From NCBI GenBank assembly GCA_963792405.1, contig CAWBVU010000001.1, positions 128,387 through 192,386 of the forward strand: a DNA stretch of 64,000 nt, read 5' to 3'. Positions 52,739 through 63,500 of the stretch are shown piece by piece. The stretch's first letter is position 1; the number at the start of each line of letters is the position of its first letter. The notes under the pieces are model-generated. The model saw only the letters and a list, made by a program, of their open reading frames with translations, was not told where the DNA came from and searched no databases. This stretch comes from SZUA-442 sp963792405. GTDB lineage: Bacteria; Actinomycetota; Acidimicrobiia; Spongiisociales; UBA5794. Position numbers and translations under genes: made by a program.

Positions 52739-53150
52739 CCTCTCCCCTTTGGGGGAGATGCCCTGCAGGCCGCCTTTCCCATCTCCCCCTTTGGGGGAGA
52801 TGCCCGGAGGGCAGAGGGGGGAGTGGGGTGCGGGAGGCGTCCGTCTCCTTCTCCCCCTTTGGGGGAGATGCCCGAAGGGCAGAGGGGGGAGTGCGATGCG
52901 GGAGGCGTCCGTCTCCTTCTCCTTCTCCCCCTTTGGGGGAGATGCCCTGCAGGCCGCCTTTCCCATCTCCCCCTTTGGGGGAGATGCCCGAAGGGCAGAG
53001 GGGGGAGTGCGGTGCAGGAGGCCTGGTTCGAGGCTTCGTCTGTGAGGCTACGGCCCTCTCTGCGTCGCTTCGCTCCGCGTCTCTCCCGCGGGGAGAGACG
53101 AAGCAGGATGCCCTCTCTGCGTCGCTTCGCTCCGCGTCTCTCCCGAATGG
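52739..53150. repeat. REP-like mosaic repeat cluster 1
   Basis: Five copies of unit A (hairpin TCTCCCCCTTTGGGGGAGA followed by TGCCCGAAGGGCA; at 52741, 52782, 52850, 52924, 52966) and two copies of unit B (CTCTCTGCGTCGCTTCGCT then the hairpin CGTCTCTCCCGCGGGGAGA; from 53053 and 53111). A GCGGGAGGCGTCCGTC linker joins units. Two A copies have the variant TGCCCTGCAGGCCGCC after the hairpin. Frames through these repeats are spurious. Confidence 0.85.
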
Positions 53151-53251
53151 GAGTCGATCACCTCGTGATCGTCGACTTCTGCCGGTGCGCTGGTGTCTGG
53201 CACAGTAGACGGAGACTGGCCGTGTGGCCGCACAAGACTTCAGGGAGAGAC

Positions 53252-53575
53252 GGAGGTGGTGCTCGCTTCGCTCGCTCATCCTTCCTTGGGGCGAGATGCG
53301 CGAACGCCATGTCTTCTCACCTCTTGCGGGAAGTGCCCGTACCCATGCTTCCTTCTCCCCCTTTGGGGGAGATGCCCGGAGGGCAGAGGGGGGAGTGGGG
53401 TGCGGGAGGCGTCTGTCTCCTTCTCCCCCTTTGGGGGAGATGCCCGAAGGGCAGAGGGGGGAGTGCGGTGCGGGAGGCGTCCGTCAGTACTGCGGCCCTC
53501 TCTGCGTCGCTTCGCTCCGCGTCTCTCCCGCGGGGAGAGACATGGCCGGATGCGCCCTCTCTGCGTGTCGTGTGG
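53252..53575. repeat. REP-like mosaic repeat cluster 2
   Basis: Begins with the unit-C sequence GGTGCTCGCTTCGCTCGCTC and a degenerate hairpin, then unit A at 53354 and 53422, the linker, and unit B at about 53496 with a partial B at 53554. It ends about 40 bases before the ABC-2 ATPase start, so it lies in the promoter region of that operon. Confidence 0.82.
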
Positions 53576-53615
53576 CGGTCGTGTAGCATCGAGTGAGGCG
53601 TCTCCGGGGAGGGCC

Positions 53616-54559
53616 ATGTCATCACATACGCTCGAGGTGTTGGACCTCACCAAGCGATTCGGATCACTCGTGGCAGTGGACGGGGTGTCGTTCCACATCG
53701 GCGACGGCGAGACCTACGGCCTGCTGGGGCCGAACGGCGCCGGCAAGACCACGACGATCTCCATGGTGGCCGGCCTCCTCCAGTCCGATTCGGGCACCGT
53801 CCAGGTCGAGGGGGATGTCATGACCACGACCACGGTCGCGACCAAGGAGCGCATCGGGCTCGTCCCGCAGGAGCTGGCGATCTACCCGGATCTGACGGGC
53901 AGGGAGAACCTCGTCTTCTTCGGCCGGCTCTACGGCATGGCAGGAAGCGACCTCGATGGCCGCGTCCGGCGGAGGTCCTCGAGGTGATCGGCCTCACGGA
54001 CCGGGCGAAGGATCGGGCCAAGGAGTACTCGGGAGGCATGCAGCGACGCCTCAACATCGGGATCGGCCTGCTCCACCAGCCGCAGCTGCTCATCCTCGAC
54101 GAACCGACCGTGGGGGTCGACCCCCAGTCGAGGAACGCCATCCTCGAGAGTGTGGAGCGCCTCGCAGGCGAGGGGATGTCGGTGTTGTACACCACCCACT
54201 ACATGGAGGAGGCCGAGCGGCTCTGTGACCGTGTCGGGATCATCGACGAGGGGAAGATCCAGGCCGAGGGCACCAGACGCGAGCTCGTGTCGCTGGTCGG
54301 TGGGCATGACAGGGTGCGTCTGAGCGCCACGGGTCCGCTCGACCAGGCAGCGTCGGCCATCGATGCGCTGGACTCGGTCCAGGCGGCGTCGGTGAACGAC
54401 GGCGGTATCGACATCGTCGCGGCCGACGGCGGATCGGCCCTGACGGCGATCCTGGCGGCGGCATCCGAGAGCGGGGCCCACGTCACCAGCGTCGACATCG
54501 CAGAACCAGACCTCGAGAGTGTGTTCCTCCACCTCACGGGGAAGGCGTTGCGTGACTGA
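53616..54559 (+). pseudogene. ABC-2 exporter ATPase, broken by a single-base frameshift
   Basis: A ~314-residue ATPase of the daunorubicin/LinF type once one base is restored. First frame: ATG 53616 after GGGGAGGG, Walker A GPNGAGKTT, Q-loop VPQE, then an early stop at 53985-53987. Second frame (seen from 53966): EVLEVIGLTDRAKD, signature YSGGMQRRL, Walker B LLILDEPTVGVD, H-loop TTHYMEEAERL and the C-terminal domain. A missing base between about 53964 and 53972 explains it. First gene of a three-gene exporter operon. Confidence 0.8.
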
Positions 54560-55745
54560 TGGGACCTGCAGGGCTCATCGCCGGGAAGGACATCAAGCTC
54601 CGCCTTCGTGATCGCTCAGCGATCATCGTGGGGGTCGTCGCCCCCCTCGGACTCGCCCTCATCTTCAACATGGTCCTCGGCAACGTCGACGACACCATCC
54701 TCCCGACCTTCTCGGTCGCCGATCTCGACGATGGACCGGTGAGCAGCGGGTTCATCGAGGCCCTCGAGACCCTCGACGACCAAGGGGTCATCGTCCTCGA
54801 AGCCCCGGCATCGAGCGAGGCCGAGGCGCGACGCATGGCCGACGACCAGACGGTCACGTCGGTGATCGTGATCCCCGACGGCTTCTCGGAGGCAGTACAG
54901 GCCGGGCAACCGGCGTCGATCACCGTGATCGCCCACGCCGACTACCCCATTGCAGCCGAGATCGCCACGTCGATCGCCGACGGGTTCGCCTCGGAGGTCC
55001 GCACCGCCCAGCTCGCGGTGGCCACCACGGCTGGCTCCTCCGGAGGCTCCCTGACCCCTGATGAGATCCGCGCCATCGCCGTGAAGGCGTCGGCGGGACT
55101 GCCCGCGGCCATCGAGATCGGGGAGGTCGAGACAGCTACCAAGGAGCTCGACCTGTCCACGTTCTTCGCCGCGTCGATGTCGGTGTTCTTCCTCTTCTTC
55201 ACCGTGTCGTTCGGGGTCAACGGGCTCCTGGAGGAGACGCAGCAGGGCACGATGGGTCGCCTGCTGGCCGCGCCGATCAGGCAGCTGTCCATCGTGACGG
55301 GGAAGGCGATCGTCAGCTTCGTGCTCGGTCTCGTCGCGATGACGATCCTGATCGTCGCGTCGAGCTTGCTGATCGGCGCCTCCTGGGGGAACCCGTTCGG
55401 CGTCGCGCGCTGGTCGTGACCGGGGTGCTGGCGGCGACCGGTCTGATGATGGTGGTGGCGGCCTACGCGCGCACACCCGAACAGGCGGGGAACCTCCAGG
55501 CGATCATCGCTGTCGGCCTCGGCATGCTCGGTGGCATCTTCTTCCCTCAGGGCCTCGGCACCGGGTTGCTGTCGTATGCGGCCTACATCAGCCCGCATCG
55601 TTGGTTCTTGGTGGGACTGAGCGACCTCGCAGGAGGTGGGGAGGTCTCGGTGATCCTGCCGTCGGTGCTCGGCCTCGTGGCCTTCGCGGTCATCAGCTGG
55701 GCATTTGCCATCGTTCGGTTCCGACGGAAGGGGCTCGCCACGTGA
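54559..55745 (+). pseudogene. ABC-2 exporter permease 1, broken by a single-base frameshift
   Basis: A ~395-residue ABC-2 permease. An N-terminal helix (IIVGVVAPLGLALIFNMV), a large outer domain (about 45-195) and the C-terminal helices in two frames: the first ends at GNPFGVARWS (stop 55417-55419), the second continues VTGVLAATGLMMVVAAYARTPEQAG to 55745. A missing base near 55405 accounts for it: reading A-L-V-V-T-G restores the helix. Overlaps the ATPase stop (TGATG) and the next permease. Confidence 0.8.
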
Positions 55746-56902
55746 AGTCCCTCACGATCGCGTACGTCGCCCTCCTCCGCCTCGTGCGGGACCGGTCGAA
55801 CATCTTCTTCGTGTTCATCCTCCCCATCGGGATCATCCTCATCATCGGGGCCCAGTTCGGGGGTGGCTTCACGCCGACGCTCGGCGTCGTCGTCGAGGAC
55901 GGTGCCGGCGCCCTCGGAGAAGACCTTGCGGTGGCGATCGAGGCGAGGGGCGACGTCGACGTTGTTCGATACGGGGGCTCGAGCAGCGTCGTCACGGCTG
56001 TCGAGCGGGGCAACGTCCAGGCAGCCATCGTGATCCCTGACGGATACGATGCGACGTTGCGAGCGGGCGGCGTGGCGGACGTCGGCTACTACTCCCGACC
56101 GGACGCGGCCGTCTACCAGACCATCATCAGGGCGGAGGTGTCCGATCAGGCCTCCCTCGTGCGTGCCGCGTGGTTCGCCGCGGCCGAGCAAGGCGTTGCG
56201 TTCGATGCGGCGCTCGCCACCGCCGTCGCTGCGAACGATGCGGTGGCTGGGGTCACGGTGCAGCAGGAGACCACAGGGAGCGCCCTCTTCCCTGCCTCCA
56301 TCGGCCAATACGGCCTCGGGGCGTCGTCCCAACTCGTGCTGTTCATGTTCCTCACGGGCCTGACGGGTTCCGCAGCGCTCATCGAGACGCGCAGGCTCGG
56401 GGTGGCGAGCCGGATGCTGTCCACCCCCACGACTGCGGGCACCGTCGTCACGGGTGAGGGGCTTGGCCGGTACGCCGTGGTGATGCTGCAAGGCCTCTAC
56501 ATCCTGTTCGCCACGCTTCTCCTGTTCCAGGTCAACTGGGGAGATCCGCTTGGGGCGGCGGCGGTGATGGTGGTCTTCGGCGCCGTATGCGCGGGTGCCG
56601 CCATGCTGATGGGCACGCTGTTCAAGAACGATCAGCAGGCAGGCGGCGTCAGCATCATCCTGGGCATCGGTCTCGCCGCCCTCGGAGGGTGCATGATCCC
56701 GATCGAGCTCTTCTCCGACACCATGCAGAAGGTGGCCCACATCACACCGCACGCCTGGGCGCTCGACGCATTCGCCGTGCTCGTGCGCGAGGACGGCACC
56801 GTTGCGGACATCCTTCCCGAGCTCGCGGTGCTCGGGGGCTTCGCCATCGTGCTGATCGGCATCAGCGGCTTCCGCCTCAGACGGGCGATGTCCACGACCT
56901 GA
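55742..56902 (+). CDS. ABC-2 exporter permease 2
   Basis: A 386-residue permease with the same plan as its neighbour: one helix (IFFVFILPIGIILIIGAQF), a long outer domain (about 40-220) and five C-terminal helices (LVLFMFLTGLTGSAALIETRRLG, YAVVMLQGLYILFATLLLF, AAAVMVVFGAVCAGAAMLMG). Intact. GTG 55742 overlaps the stop of permease 1. The pair with the ATPase forms an ABC-2 exporter for an unknown hydrophobic compound or peptide. Confidence 0.85.
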   Translation: MKSLTIAYVALLRLVRDRSNIFFVFILPIGIILIIGAQFGGGFTPTLGVVVEDGAGALGEDLAVAIEARGDVDVVRYGGSSSVVTAVERGNVQAAIVIPDGYDATLRAGGVADVGYYSRPDAAVYQTIIRAEVSDQASLVRAAWFAAAEQGVAFDAALATAVAANDAVAGVTVQQETTGSALFPASIGQYGLGASSQLVLFMFLTGLTGSAALIETRRLGVASRMLSTPTTAGTVVTGEGLGRYAVVMLQGLYILFATLLLFQVNWGDPLGAAAVMVVFGAVCAGAAMLMGTLFKNDQQAGGVSIILGIGLAALGGCMIPIELFSDTMQKVAHITPHAWALDAFAVLVREDGTVADILPELAVLGGFAIVLIGISGFRLRRAMSTT

Positions 56903-56904
56903 TG

Positions 56905-57300
56905 CCGTCTCCCCCCTTGGCGGGAGATGCCCGAACCATGCTTCCTTCCCCCCTTTGGGGGAGATGCCCGAAGGGCAGAGGGGGGAGTTTGGTGCGGGAG
57001 GCGCCTCTCGGCACTGCGGCCCTCTCTGCGTCGCTTCGCTCCCGTCTCTCCCGCGGGGAGAGACAAAGCAGGAAGGTCCTCTCTGCGTCGCCTCGCTCCG
57101 CGTCTCTCTCGCGGGGAGAGACGCAAGGCAGGAAGGCCCTCTCTGCGTCGCTTCGCTCCCGCGTCTCTCCCGCGGGGAGAGACGATGTGGTGCTCGCTGC
57201 GCTCGCTCATCTCTCCTGCTCCCCCTTTAGGGGAGATGCCGGAGCCATGCTTCCTTCTCCCCTTTGGGGGAGATGCCCGAAGGGCAGAGGGGGGAGCCGC
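56905..57300. repeat. REP-like mosaic repeat cluster 3
   Basis: Starts three bases after the exporter operon. Contains a degenerate A (56907), A at 56946, three successive B units (about 57020, 57078, 57136), a unit-C motif GGTGCTCGCTGCGCTCGCTC (57189-57208), a variant A with TTTAGGGG (57218) and another A (57255). The gap from 56903 to 57358 holds nothing else, apart from the promoter of the next gene. Confidence 0.85.
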
Positions 57301-57358
57301 GACGTGGAGGCGTCCGTCGAGCGGCGCTCTCGGACCGCGACCCCACCACAATGGCGTC

Positions 57359-58271
57359 ATGACCGAGATCGTACGAAGACCCGCCGTCATCGCGGCCGGA
57401 GGTCTGATCCTCGCCTGCGTGTGGGTGCTCCTGACGAACTGGGCTCCCGTCGCCGCGGGACATCCGACGTACCTCGCTCTCTACGTCGGTCTGCTCCTTA
57501 TCGGCGTCGCCACCATCGGGTACGCCACATGGAGGCGGTCCACGGCGAGGCGGCTCTGGCCCTCCATCGTCGGTGCGGTCGTGCTGGTGGTCCTCACCGT
57601 CGCTGCGGTGTGGCTCTCCCCGTTCGGGGCGACCGACGTCGCGCTCGACGCGCTCGAGGGATCTGCGACGGTGACGGTCACGGAATCCGCCACGAGGATC
57701 ACCCTCGACCCGGTCGTTGGCCCGGGCTCCGTCGGCTTGGTCTTCTACCCGGGAGCGCGAGTTGACGCACGCGCCTACGCCAATGTCCTTCTCCCGCTCG
57801 CGGAGGCAGGCCACCGGGTCGTGATCATCAAGGAACCGCTCGGTATCGCCTTCCTCGCTGCCGGCGCGGCCGAGTCCGTGGCCGCGGCGGCTCCCGACGT
57901 GGAGACGTGGGTCGTGGGTGGCCACTCCCTCGGAGGTGTGGTCGCTGTCCACCAACGCCGACGGTGGGAGCTTCTACGGGCTCCTGCTGTACGCCTCCTA
58001 TCCGGTGGGGAGCATCGCCGATGCCGATGTCACCGTCTCGTCGATCTACGGGCTCGACGACGGGATCGCCGCACCGTCGACCATCGAGGCCTCTGCTGCC
58101 GACCTCCCCTCCGACGCTGTGCTCGTCCCGATCGAGGGCGCCATCCACTCGTTCTTCGGCGACTACGGCGACCAGCCGGGCGATGGCGAGCCGGGTGTGT
58201 CCCGTGAACAGGCCCAGGCGGAGATCGTCACTGCCACACTCGACCTGCTGGCAAGGACCGCCAACCGCTGA
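57359..58271 (+). pseudogene. Membrane-anchored alpha/beta hydrolase, broken by a single-base frameshift
   Basis: A ~303-residue protein when joined. Three N-terminal helices (VIAAGGLILACVWVLLTNW, LALYVGLLLIGVATIGYATW, SIVGAVVLVVLTVAAVWL) are followed by an Abhydrolase_5-type domain: LVFYPGARVDARAYANVL and nucleophile elbow GGHSLGG. After GVVAV the frame breaks (extra base near 57953) and resumes NADGGSFYGLLLYASYPVGS and a His in GAIHSFFGDYGDQ, to the stop at 58269-58271. No Shine-Dalgarno precedes ATG 57359; it may be leaderless. Confidence 0.75.
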
Positions 58272-58277
58272 GCCTTG

Positions 58278-58560
58278 TCCTTCTCCCCCTTTGGGGGAGA
58301 TGCCCGAAGGGCAGAGGGGAGCTACGACGCGGGAGGCGTCTGTCAGAACTGCGGCCCTCTCTGCGTCGCTTCGCTCCGCGTCTCTCCCGCGGGGAGAGAC
58401 GAAGCAGGAAGGCCCTCTCTGCGTCGCTGCGCTCCGTGTCTCTCCCGCGGGGAGAGACAGCATGGGGCTCGCTGCGCTCGCTCCACCCTTCCTTCTCCCC
58501 CTTTGGGGGAGATGCCCGAAGGGCAGAGGGGGAGCCGCGACGCGGGAGGCCTTTCGCGGC
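58278..58560. repeat. REP-like mosaic repeat cluster 4
   Basis: A at 58282, the GCGGGAGGCGTCTGTCAG linker, B at about 58354 and 58413, the unit-C motif GGCTCGCTGCGCTCGCTCC (58467-58485) and A at 58494. The order A-linker-B-B-C-A parallels cluster 3. It fills the gap between the hydrolase and the gene at 58592. Confidence 0.85.
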
Positions 58561-58591
58561 TATGCGGGTTGCTGGCATAGCCTCCTGCGGT

Positions 58592-59506
58592 ATGGATGAG
58601 ACCCCCACACCCTCTCGGACGATGCGCGCCCGTACGGGCATGCTCCCTGTCGTCCTGTGGGCGTTCGGGTTCGCCACGACTCTGCTCCTCATCGGCATGT
58701 GGGGGCGGGCCGTCACCGTCGATTCGGGCACGATCCAGGACACCGCTGCGACCGTCATCGACAGCGACCTCGCCACCGAGCGCGTCTACGCATGGCTCGA
58801 GAGCGGTGTGGAGGTGGCGATCGGAGGTGACTCCGAGTCTGCCCGCGGCGTGGCTGCGGCGGTGGCCGAGCGACCCGAGTTCTCACACGCCGTCGACGTG
58901 ATCGTCACCGACTTCATCGACGGGCTCTTCGCCGCCCCGGGCGAGGACACAGAAGTCAGGGTCGAGGATGCACTCACGCCGCTCGTGCCGGTGATCGCTG
59001 CCGAGGCCCAGCGTCGGGAGGTACCGATCGAACCGGACCGGCTTGCGAGCGCCCTCGACACCGCGTCTGTGATCGAGCTCGATACGGGCGAGGCCGCCTC
59101 GGTGATCGGGGCCGTCACCGAAGCACGAACGTTCATCACGCAGGTCGTGATGCTCGCGGCGTTCCTGCTCCTGACAACGGGTGCACTCGCGGTCCTGCTC
59201 TCGGACAAGCGGTATGCGATGATCCGCTCCCTTTCGACCCGAGTCGTGATCTCGGCACTCACCTATGCACTGATGTTCCGCGTGGCGTCGTGGGCCCTCG
59301 ATCCCTCCAAGGGCCGGTCGCCCGTCCTGAGCGGCGGGTCGGTGGTGCTCGGATCGAACGGCCACGTCTTCATGATCATGGCGGGCGTTGCAGCGATCGT
59401 AGGGACCTGGGGCGGCTGGGTTGCGTGGCGCCGTACGAGGCTTCGCAGGTCCGACCCCGTGACGCCCGTCGCCGACGACGACACACGTGAGCTCGTCACG
59501 ATCTGA
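58592..59506 (+). CDS. Membrane protein with large outer domain, unknown function
   Basis: A 304-residue protein. One helix near the N terminus (VVLWAFGFATTLLLIGMWG), an outer domain of about 150 residues rich in Asp/Glu/Ala/Val (TVDSGTIQDTAATVIDSDL, VDVIVTDFIDGLFA), then helices at ITQVVMLAAFLLLTTGALAVLL, ISALTYALMFRVASWA and VFMIMAGVAAIVGTWGGW, and a basic-acidic tail. The outer-domain pattern recalls actinobacterial proteins annotated as hypothetical membrane proteins. No Shine-Dalgarno; ATG 58592 starts about 30 bases after the repeats. Confidence 0.6.
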   Translation: MDETPTPSRTMRARTGMLPVVLWAFGFATTLLLIGMWGRAVTVDSGTIQDTAATVIDSDLATERVYAWLESGVEVAIGGDSESARGVAAAVAERPEFSHAVDVIVTDFIDGLFAAPGEDTEVRVEDALTPLVPVIAAEAQRREVPIEPDRLASALDTASVIELDTGEAASVIGAVTEARTFITQVVMLAAFLLLTTGALAVLLSDKRYAMIRSLSTRVVISALTYALMFRVASWALDPSKGRSPVLSGGSVVLGSNGHVFMIMAGVAAIVGTWGGWVAWRRTRLRRSDPVTPVADDDTRELVTI

Positions 59507-59547
59507 GCGTCCCCGTCTCGGCGCACCCGTCGGCTAGCGTCAGGGCC

Positions 59548-59945
59548 ATGAGCAGGCCTGCCCCACTGATCCTCCTTCTCGTCCTCACGGTCGCCTCCGT
59601 GCTCGCCGCGTGCACGAGTGAGAGCGACGACACGACCACCACGACGCTCGCAACGACCTCCTCCTCGACGACCACCACGATCGTCGAGGACACGACCACC
59701 ACGACGGACACCACCCTCCCCGCGTCGGAGATGACCGTCGAGGAGATGTGCCACACCCTGGCGCTGCTGTTCTACTCCGGGACGTATCGACCCACGCCGC
59801 GGACGGGATCCGGGTGGTCGAGTTCGAGGACATGCTGCCGTCGGAGCAGCCGTCCTATGCGAGCTTCCTCTACCTCGCTCCCAGCGTCGAGTGCCCCGAG
59901 TACACCGACTACGCCCTCGACATCGCCTACTGGCTGGGCTTCTAG
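59548..59945 (+). pseudogene. Thr-rich lipoprotein, broken by a single-base frameshift
   Basis: About 132 residues when joined. The signal ends at VLAAC (about residue 21), followed by a Thr/Ser/Asp linker of about 35 residues and a short domain starting MTVEEMCHTLALLFYSG. There the frame breaks at a GGG run (59779-59781, one G likely missing) and resumes DVSTHAADGIRVVEFEDM to the end AYWLGF at 59945. Two Cys (EEMC, VECPEYTD) could pair. No family recognised. Confidence 0.6.
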
Positions 59946-60008
59946 GGGCGCTGCAACCCCTCCGCCGGGATCCCGGCGACTGGAGCGGTGGCCTTCACCC
60001 CTGTGGCG

Positions 60009-60368
60009 TCAGACCAGGATGACGATCCCGATGATGACCGCGGCGATGCCGACCATGGCCAGCAGCGTCTCGGCGGCGATCAGCCACTGGTTCGCCCCGT
60101 GTTGCATGTCTCGCACGGCGGACACCAGCATGCCGATGGCGGCGACACCGCCGCCGACGATCATCAGCCACGGAGCCCACAGCTCGTGGATGTCGGCGAT
60201 CGACCAGGTGCGGTCGTTGATGGTGAGCGTGCCGTCGTCGGGTCCGTAGCGCAGCCACGCCCCCATGGCGGCGGCGAACACGCCGAGCATCGAGACGGTC
60301 CAGGTGACCGCGTGGACCGTCGTGTCAGCGTGGTGGAGCTCGGCTGGATGGGTTGATCCATATGCCAT
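60009..60368 (-). CDS. Small three-helix membrane protein
   Basis: A 119-residue protein with AAGGAGGT five bases before ATG 60368. The N terminus is polar and His-rich (THPAELHHADTTVHAVTW), then helices WTVSMLGVFAAAMGAWLRYG, WAPWLMIVGGGVAAIGMLVS and LLAMVGIAAVIIGIVILV. It is divergent from the cyclase gene (195 bases apart). No family recognised. Confidence 0.6.
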   Translation of the reverse strand: MAYGSTHPAELHHADTTVHAVTWTVSMLGVFAAAMGAWLRYGPDDGTLTINDRTWSIADIHELWAPWLMIVGGGVAAIGMLVSAVRDMQHGANQWLIAAETLLAMVGIAAVIIGIVILV

Positions 60369-60562
60369 GGATACCTCCTTGTCTCCCATCTGCGATCGTA
60401 TCTCGGGAAGGCTGGCGAGGACAGGTCGAAGCCCACGATCCGAAGGCTCTTCAGGACGATCGCATGCCGCGCGGATCCGCGGCATTCACATCGCGGGGCG
60501 AGTCCCAGCGCTGCCCGATTTCGCGGGTGCTGGTAGCGTCTCCATTGGGCAGGAGGCACAGG

Positions 60563-63500
60563 ATGGTGACGAATCGATCGGCCACGAGCGCGCTGGATCG
60601 CTATGTGCCGCGTATCGCCACGAATTGGGATGTCGATGCTCCGGGGCGCACGTGGCAGGTCGTCGATGCCACGCTGTGCTTCGTCGACATCTCAGGATTC
60701 ACGAACCTGTCGGAGAGGTTGGCGCGACGTGGCCGGATCGGCGCCGAAGAGCTCACCGGTGTCCTCAACTACGTCTTCGGGCACATGCTCGAGATCGCCT
60801 ACAGCCAGGGTGGCAGCCTCCTCAAGTTCGGGGGCGACGCCCTGCTCCTGATGTACACGGGCCATGACCACGCCACGCGTGCGGCGAGCGCAGCCGTGGA
60901 GATGCGATCCGCGCTTCGAGCGGCAGCCGAGTACCAGACGTCGGTTGGCCGGCTACGACTGCGGATGTCGGTCGGCATCCACAGTGGCGACATCCACCTG
61001 TTCCGCGTGGGGAGCTCGCACCACGAGCTCGTGATCGCCGGTCCCGGCGGCACGACGACGACGGAGATGGAGAAGACAGCCGAGGCAGGCGAAATCCTGG
61101 TGAGTGCCGGAACCCGCGACCGCCTCGAGCCGGGGGCGATCGGCGATCGGAAGGGCGACGGATGGCTCCTGCGGTGGAGGACGGCACACTGCGATGCGCC
61201 GGGCCCGATCCTCCGCGAGCCCCGAGATCCCGAGCTGCTGGGTCAATGGGTGCCGTCGCGCCTGAGGGACTTCCTGGGCGCAGGTGAGACCGAGTCCGAG
61301 CATCGCATCGCCAATGTCGGGTTCGTCCGGTTCTGCCGCGTCGACGAGCACATGGAGTCCGATGGCGCCGACTGGGTCGCGGAGGCGCTCGATTCGACCA
61401 TGGGTGCGATCCAGGACGCCGCCGACACCGAGGAGATCACGTTTCTCGCCACCGACATCAACGCGGACGGTGGCAAGGCGATCCTCGTGGCCGGTGCCCC
61501 CGTCGCCCGGAACGAGGACGAGGGTCGACTCCTCCGGGCAGCGCGACGCATCGCCGACGCAGACCTCCCCCTGGACATCCACATCGGCCTCAACCGAGGT
61601 CACGTCTTCACCGGCGAGGTCGGCACCGACTTCCGAGCCACCTATACGGTCATGGGTGACACCGTCAATCTCGCCGCACGACTCATGGCCGCAGCTCCCT
61701 CCCATGCCATCTACACGACGCCGGGCATCCTCGACCAGTCAGGAACCGTGTTCGCAACGGCGCCCCTCCCACCATTCCATGTCAAGGGGAAGGCGGAGCC
61801 GGTCAAGGCATACGACGTCGGTGAGGAGATCGGCACACGCTCGCTCGAGGATCGTGGCGAGCTGCCGTTCGTCGGAAGGGCCGACGAGCTCGGCGTGCTG
61901 GGTGACGCCATCGAGCGGGCGAAGGCAGGCACCGGATCGGTCGTCGTCATCGTCGGGGAGGCAGGATTCGGCAAGAGCGCGACTCGTCGAGAGGGCGCTC
62001 GAAGAGGATCCCGACCTCCCACGCATCACGATCAGGGCCGAGCCGTACGGGTCCGCAACGCCGTACCGGCCGCTTCGGCATCCGCTGCGCGACGCCCTCG
62101 GTATCGAGCGCGGCATCGAACGACGAGATGGCGGCCATGCTCGAGCGGAGGGTGCGTGAGGCAGCCCCGAACCTGCTTCCGATGCTGCCGTTGGTCGCAG
62201 ACGTCGCCCACATCGACATGCCCTCGACGCCCGAGGTCGACGAGATCGAACCCCGGTTTCGCCAGGACCGCACGACGGCCGTCCTGGCCGAGCTGATCGA
62301 CCGGATCCTCACCGTGCCGATGGTCCTCGACATCGAAGACGCACAGTGGATGGACGATGCGTCCAGCCACCTGCTCGATCTCTTCGCCCGAACCGCCAGG
62401 GAGCGCCCGTGGATGATCGTCGTGACCCGCCGGCCCGGGGAGGGCGGCTTCCTCCCCGACGAGGCGACAGTCCTCGATGTTGGGGAAGTTGACCCTGCCG
62501 AGTCGGAGCAGCTGATCATCGAGGCGACGCAGGCGACACCCCTGCATCCTCACGAGGTGAAGGCGATCGCTGCGCGCACCGGCGGCAACCCGCTCTTCAT
62601 CGCAGAGGTCCTCCGGATCGTCACCGAGACCGGCAACACCGACCAGCTCCCCGACTCGCTCGGAACGCTCGTCAGCACGAGCATCGACGCCCTCCCGGCG
62701 CTGACGAGGAGGATCCTGAGGTACGCCTCCGTTCTGGGTCGCAGCTTCCGCACGGCAACGGTCCGGGCCATCCTGGAGGAGGAGGAACTCGTGCTCGACG
62801 TGGCGACGAGGGAGCTCCTACGACTTCCTCGTCCCCGCAGGGCAGGGCCGGTTGCAGTTCCGCACGGCCATGGTGCGCGACGTCGCCTACGACGGGCTGT
62901 CCTATCGCCGTCGCACCGAGCTGCATCGTCGTGCTGCCAGGGCGATCGCATCAATGGCGACGGATCCCGATGCGGTGGCAGACCAGTTGGCGATGCACTA
63001 CTCCCTGGGCAACGACAGCGAGAACGCATGGCACTTCGCCCGCATCGCGGCGGCGAGGGCTGCTCGCACCCATGCCAACGTCGAGGCGTCGATCCAGCTC
63101 GAGCGTGCGCTCGATGCCGCGCGGAGGCTGCCCGATGTCCCTCCGGGTGAGATTGCAGAGACGTGGACCGAACTCGGTGACGTGCGGGAGCAGGCAGGCC
63201 TCTTCGACGGGGCACTCGACGCCTACCGGCGTGCCCACCGGATCCAGAGAGGTGACCCGCTCGCGGAGTCGGAGCTGTACCTGAAGCGCGGATGGGTGCG
63301 CGAGCGCTCGGGGAGCTACTCGATGGCCCTGCGTGAGGCGACACAAGCCGAGCGCATCGTCGACGATCTCGCGGACGATCGCGCCAGGCGGACGCGGGCC
63401 AGGGCAACGGCGTTCCAGGCCAACGTCCGCCTGCGTCAGGGGCGCAGGCGCCAGCGTATCGGAAGGCCATCGAGGCGGCCGACCTCGCGGAGGCCGCCGG

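Noticed and set aside
53152..53176. Operator-like inverted repeat GTCGATCAC-CTC-GTGATCGTCGAC
   Set aside because: The arms are of unequal length and there is no adjacent promoter; the repeat-rich setting makes chance symmetry likely.
52715..53987. Long frames through the repeats on both strands, giving proteins full of GEMPEGQRG-like words
   Set aside because: They are translations of the hairpin repeats in each frame, with no ribosome site or family features; the real gene on this side starts at 53616.
52739..58560. CRISPR array
   Set aside because: The repeats are internally palindromic units of mixed type with no unique spacers of constant length; the stretches between them are themselves repeated. 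No cas genes are present.
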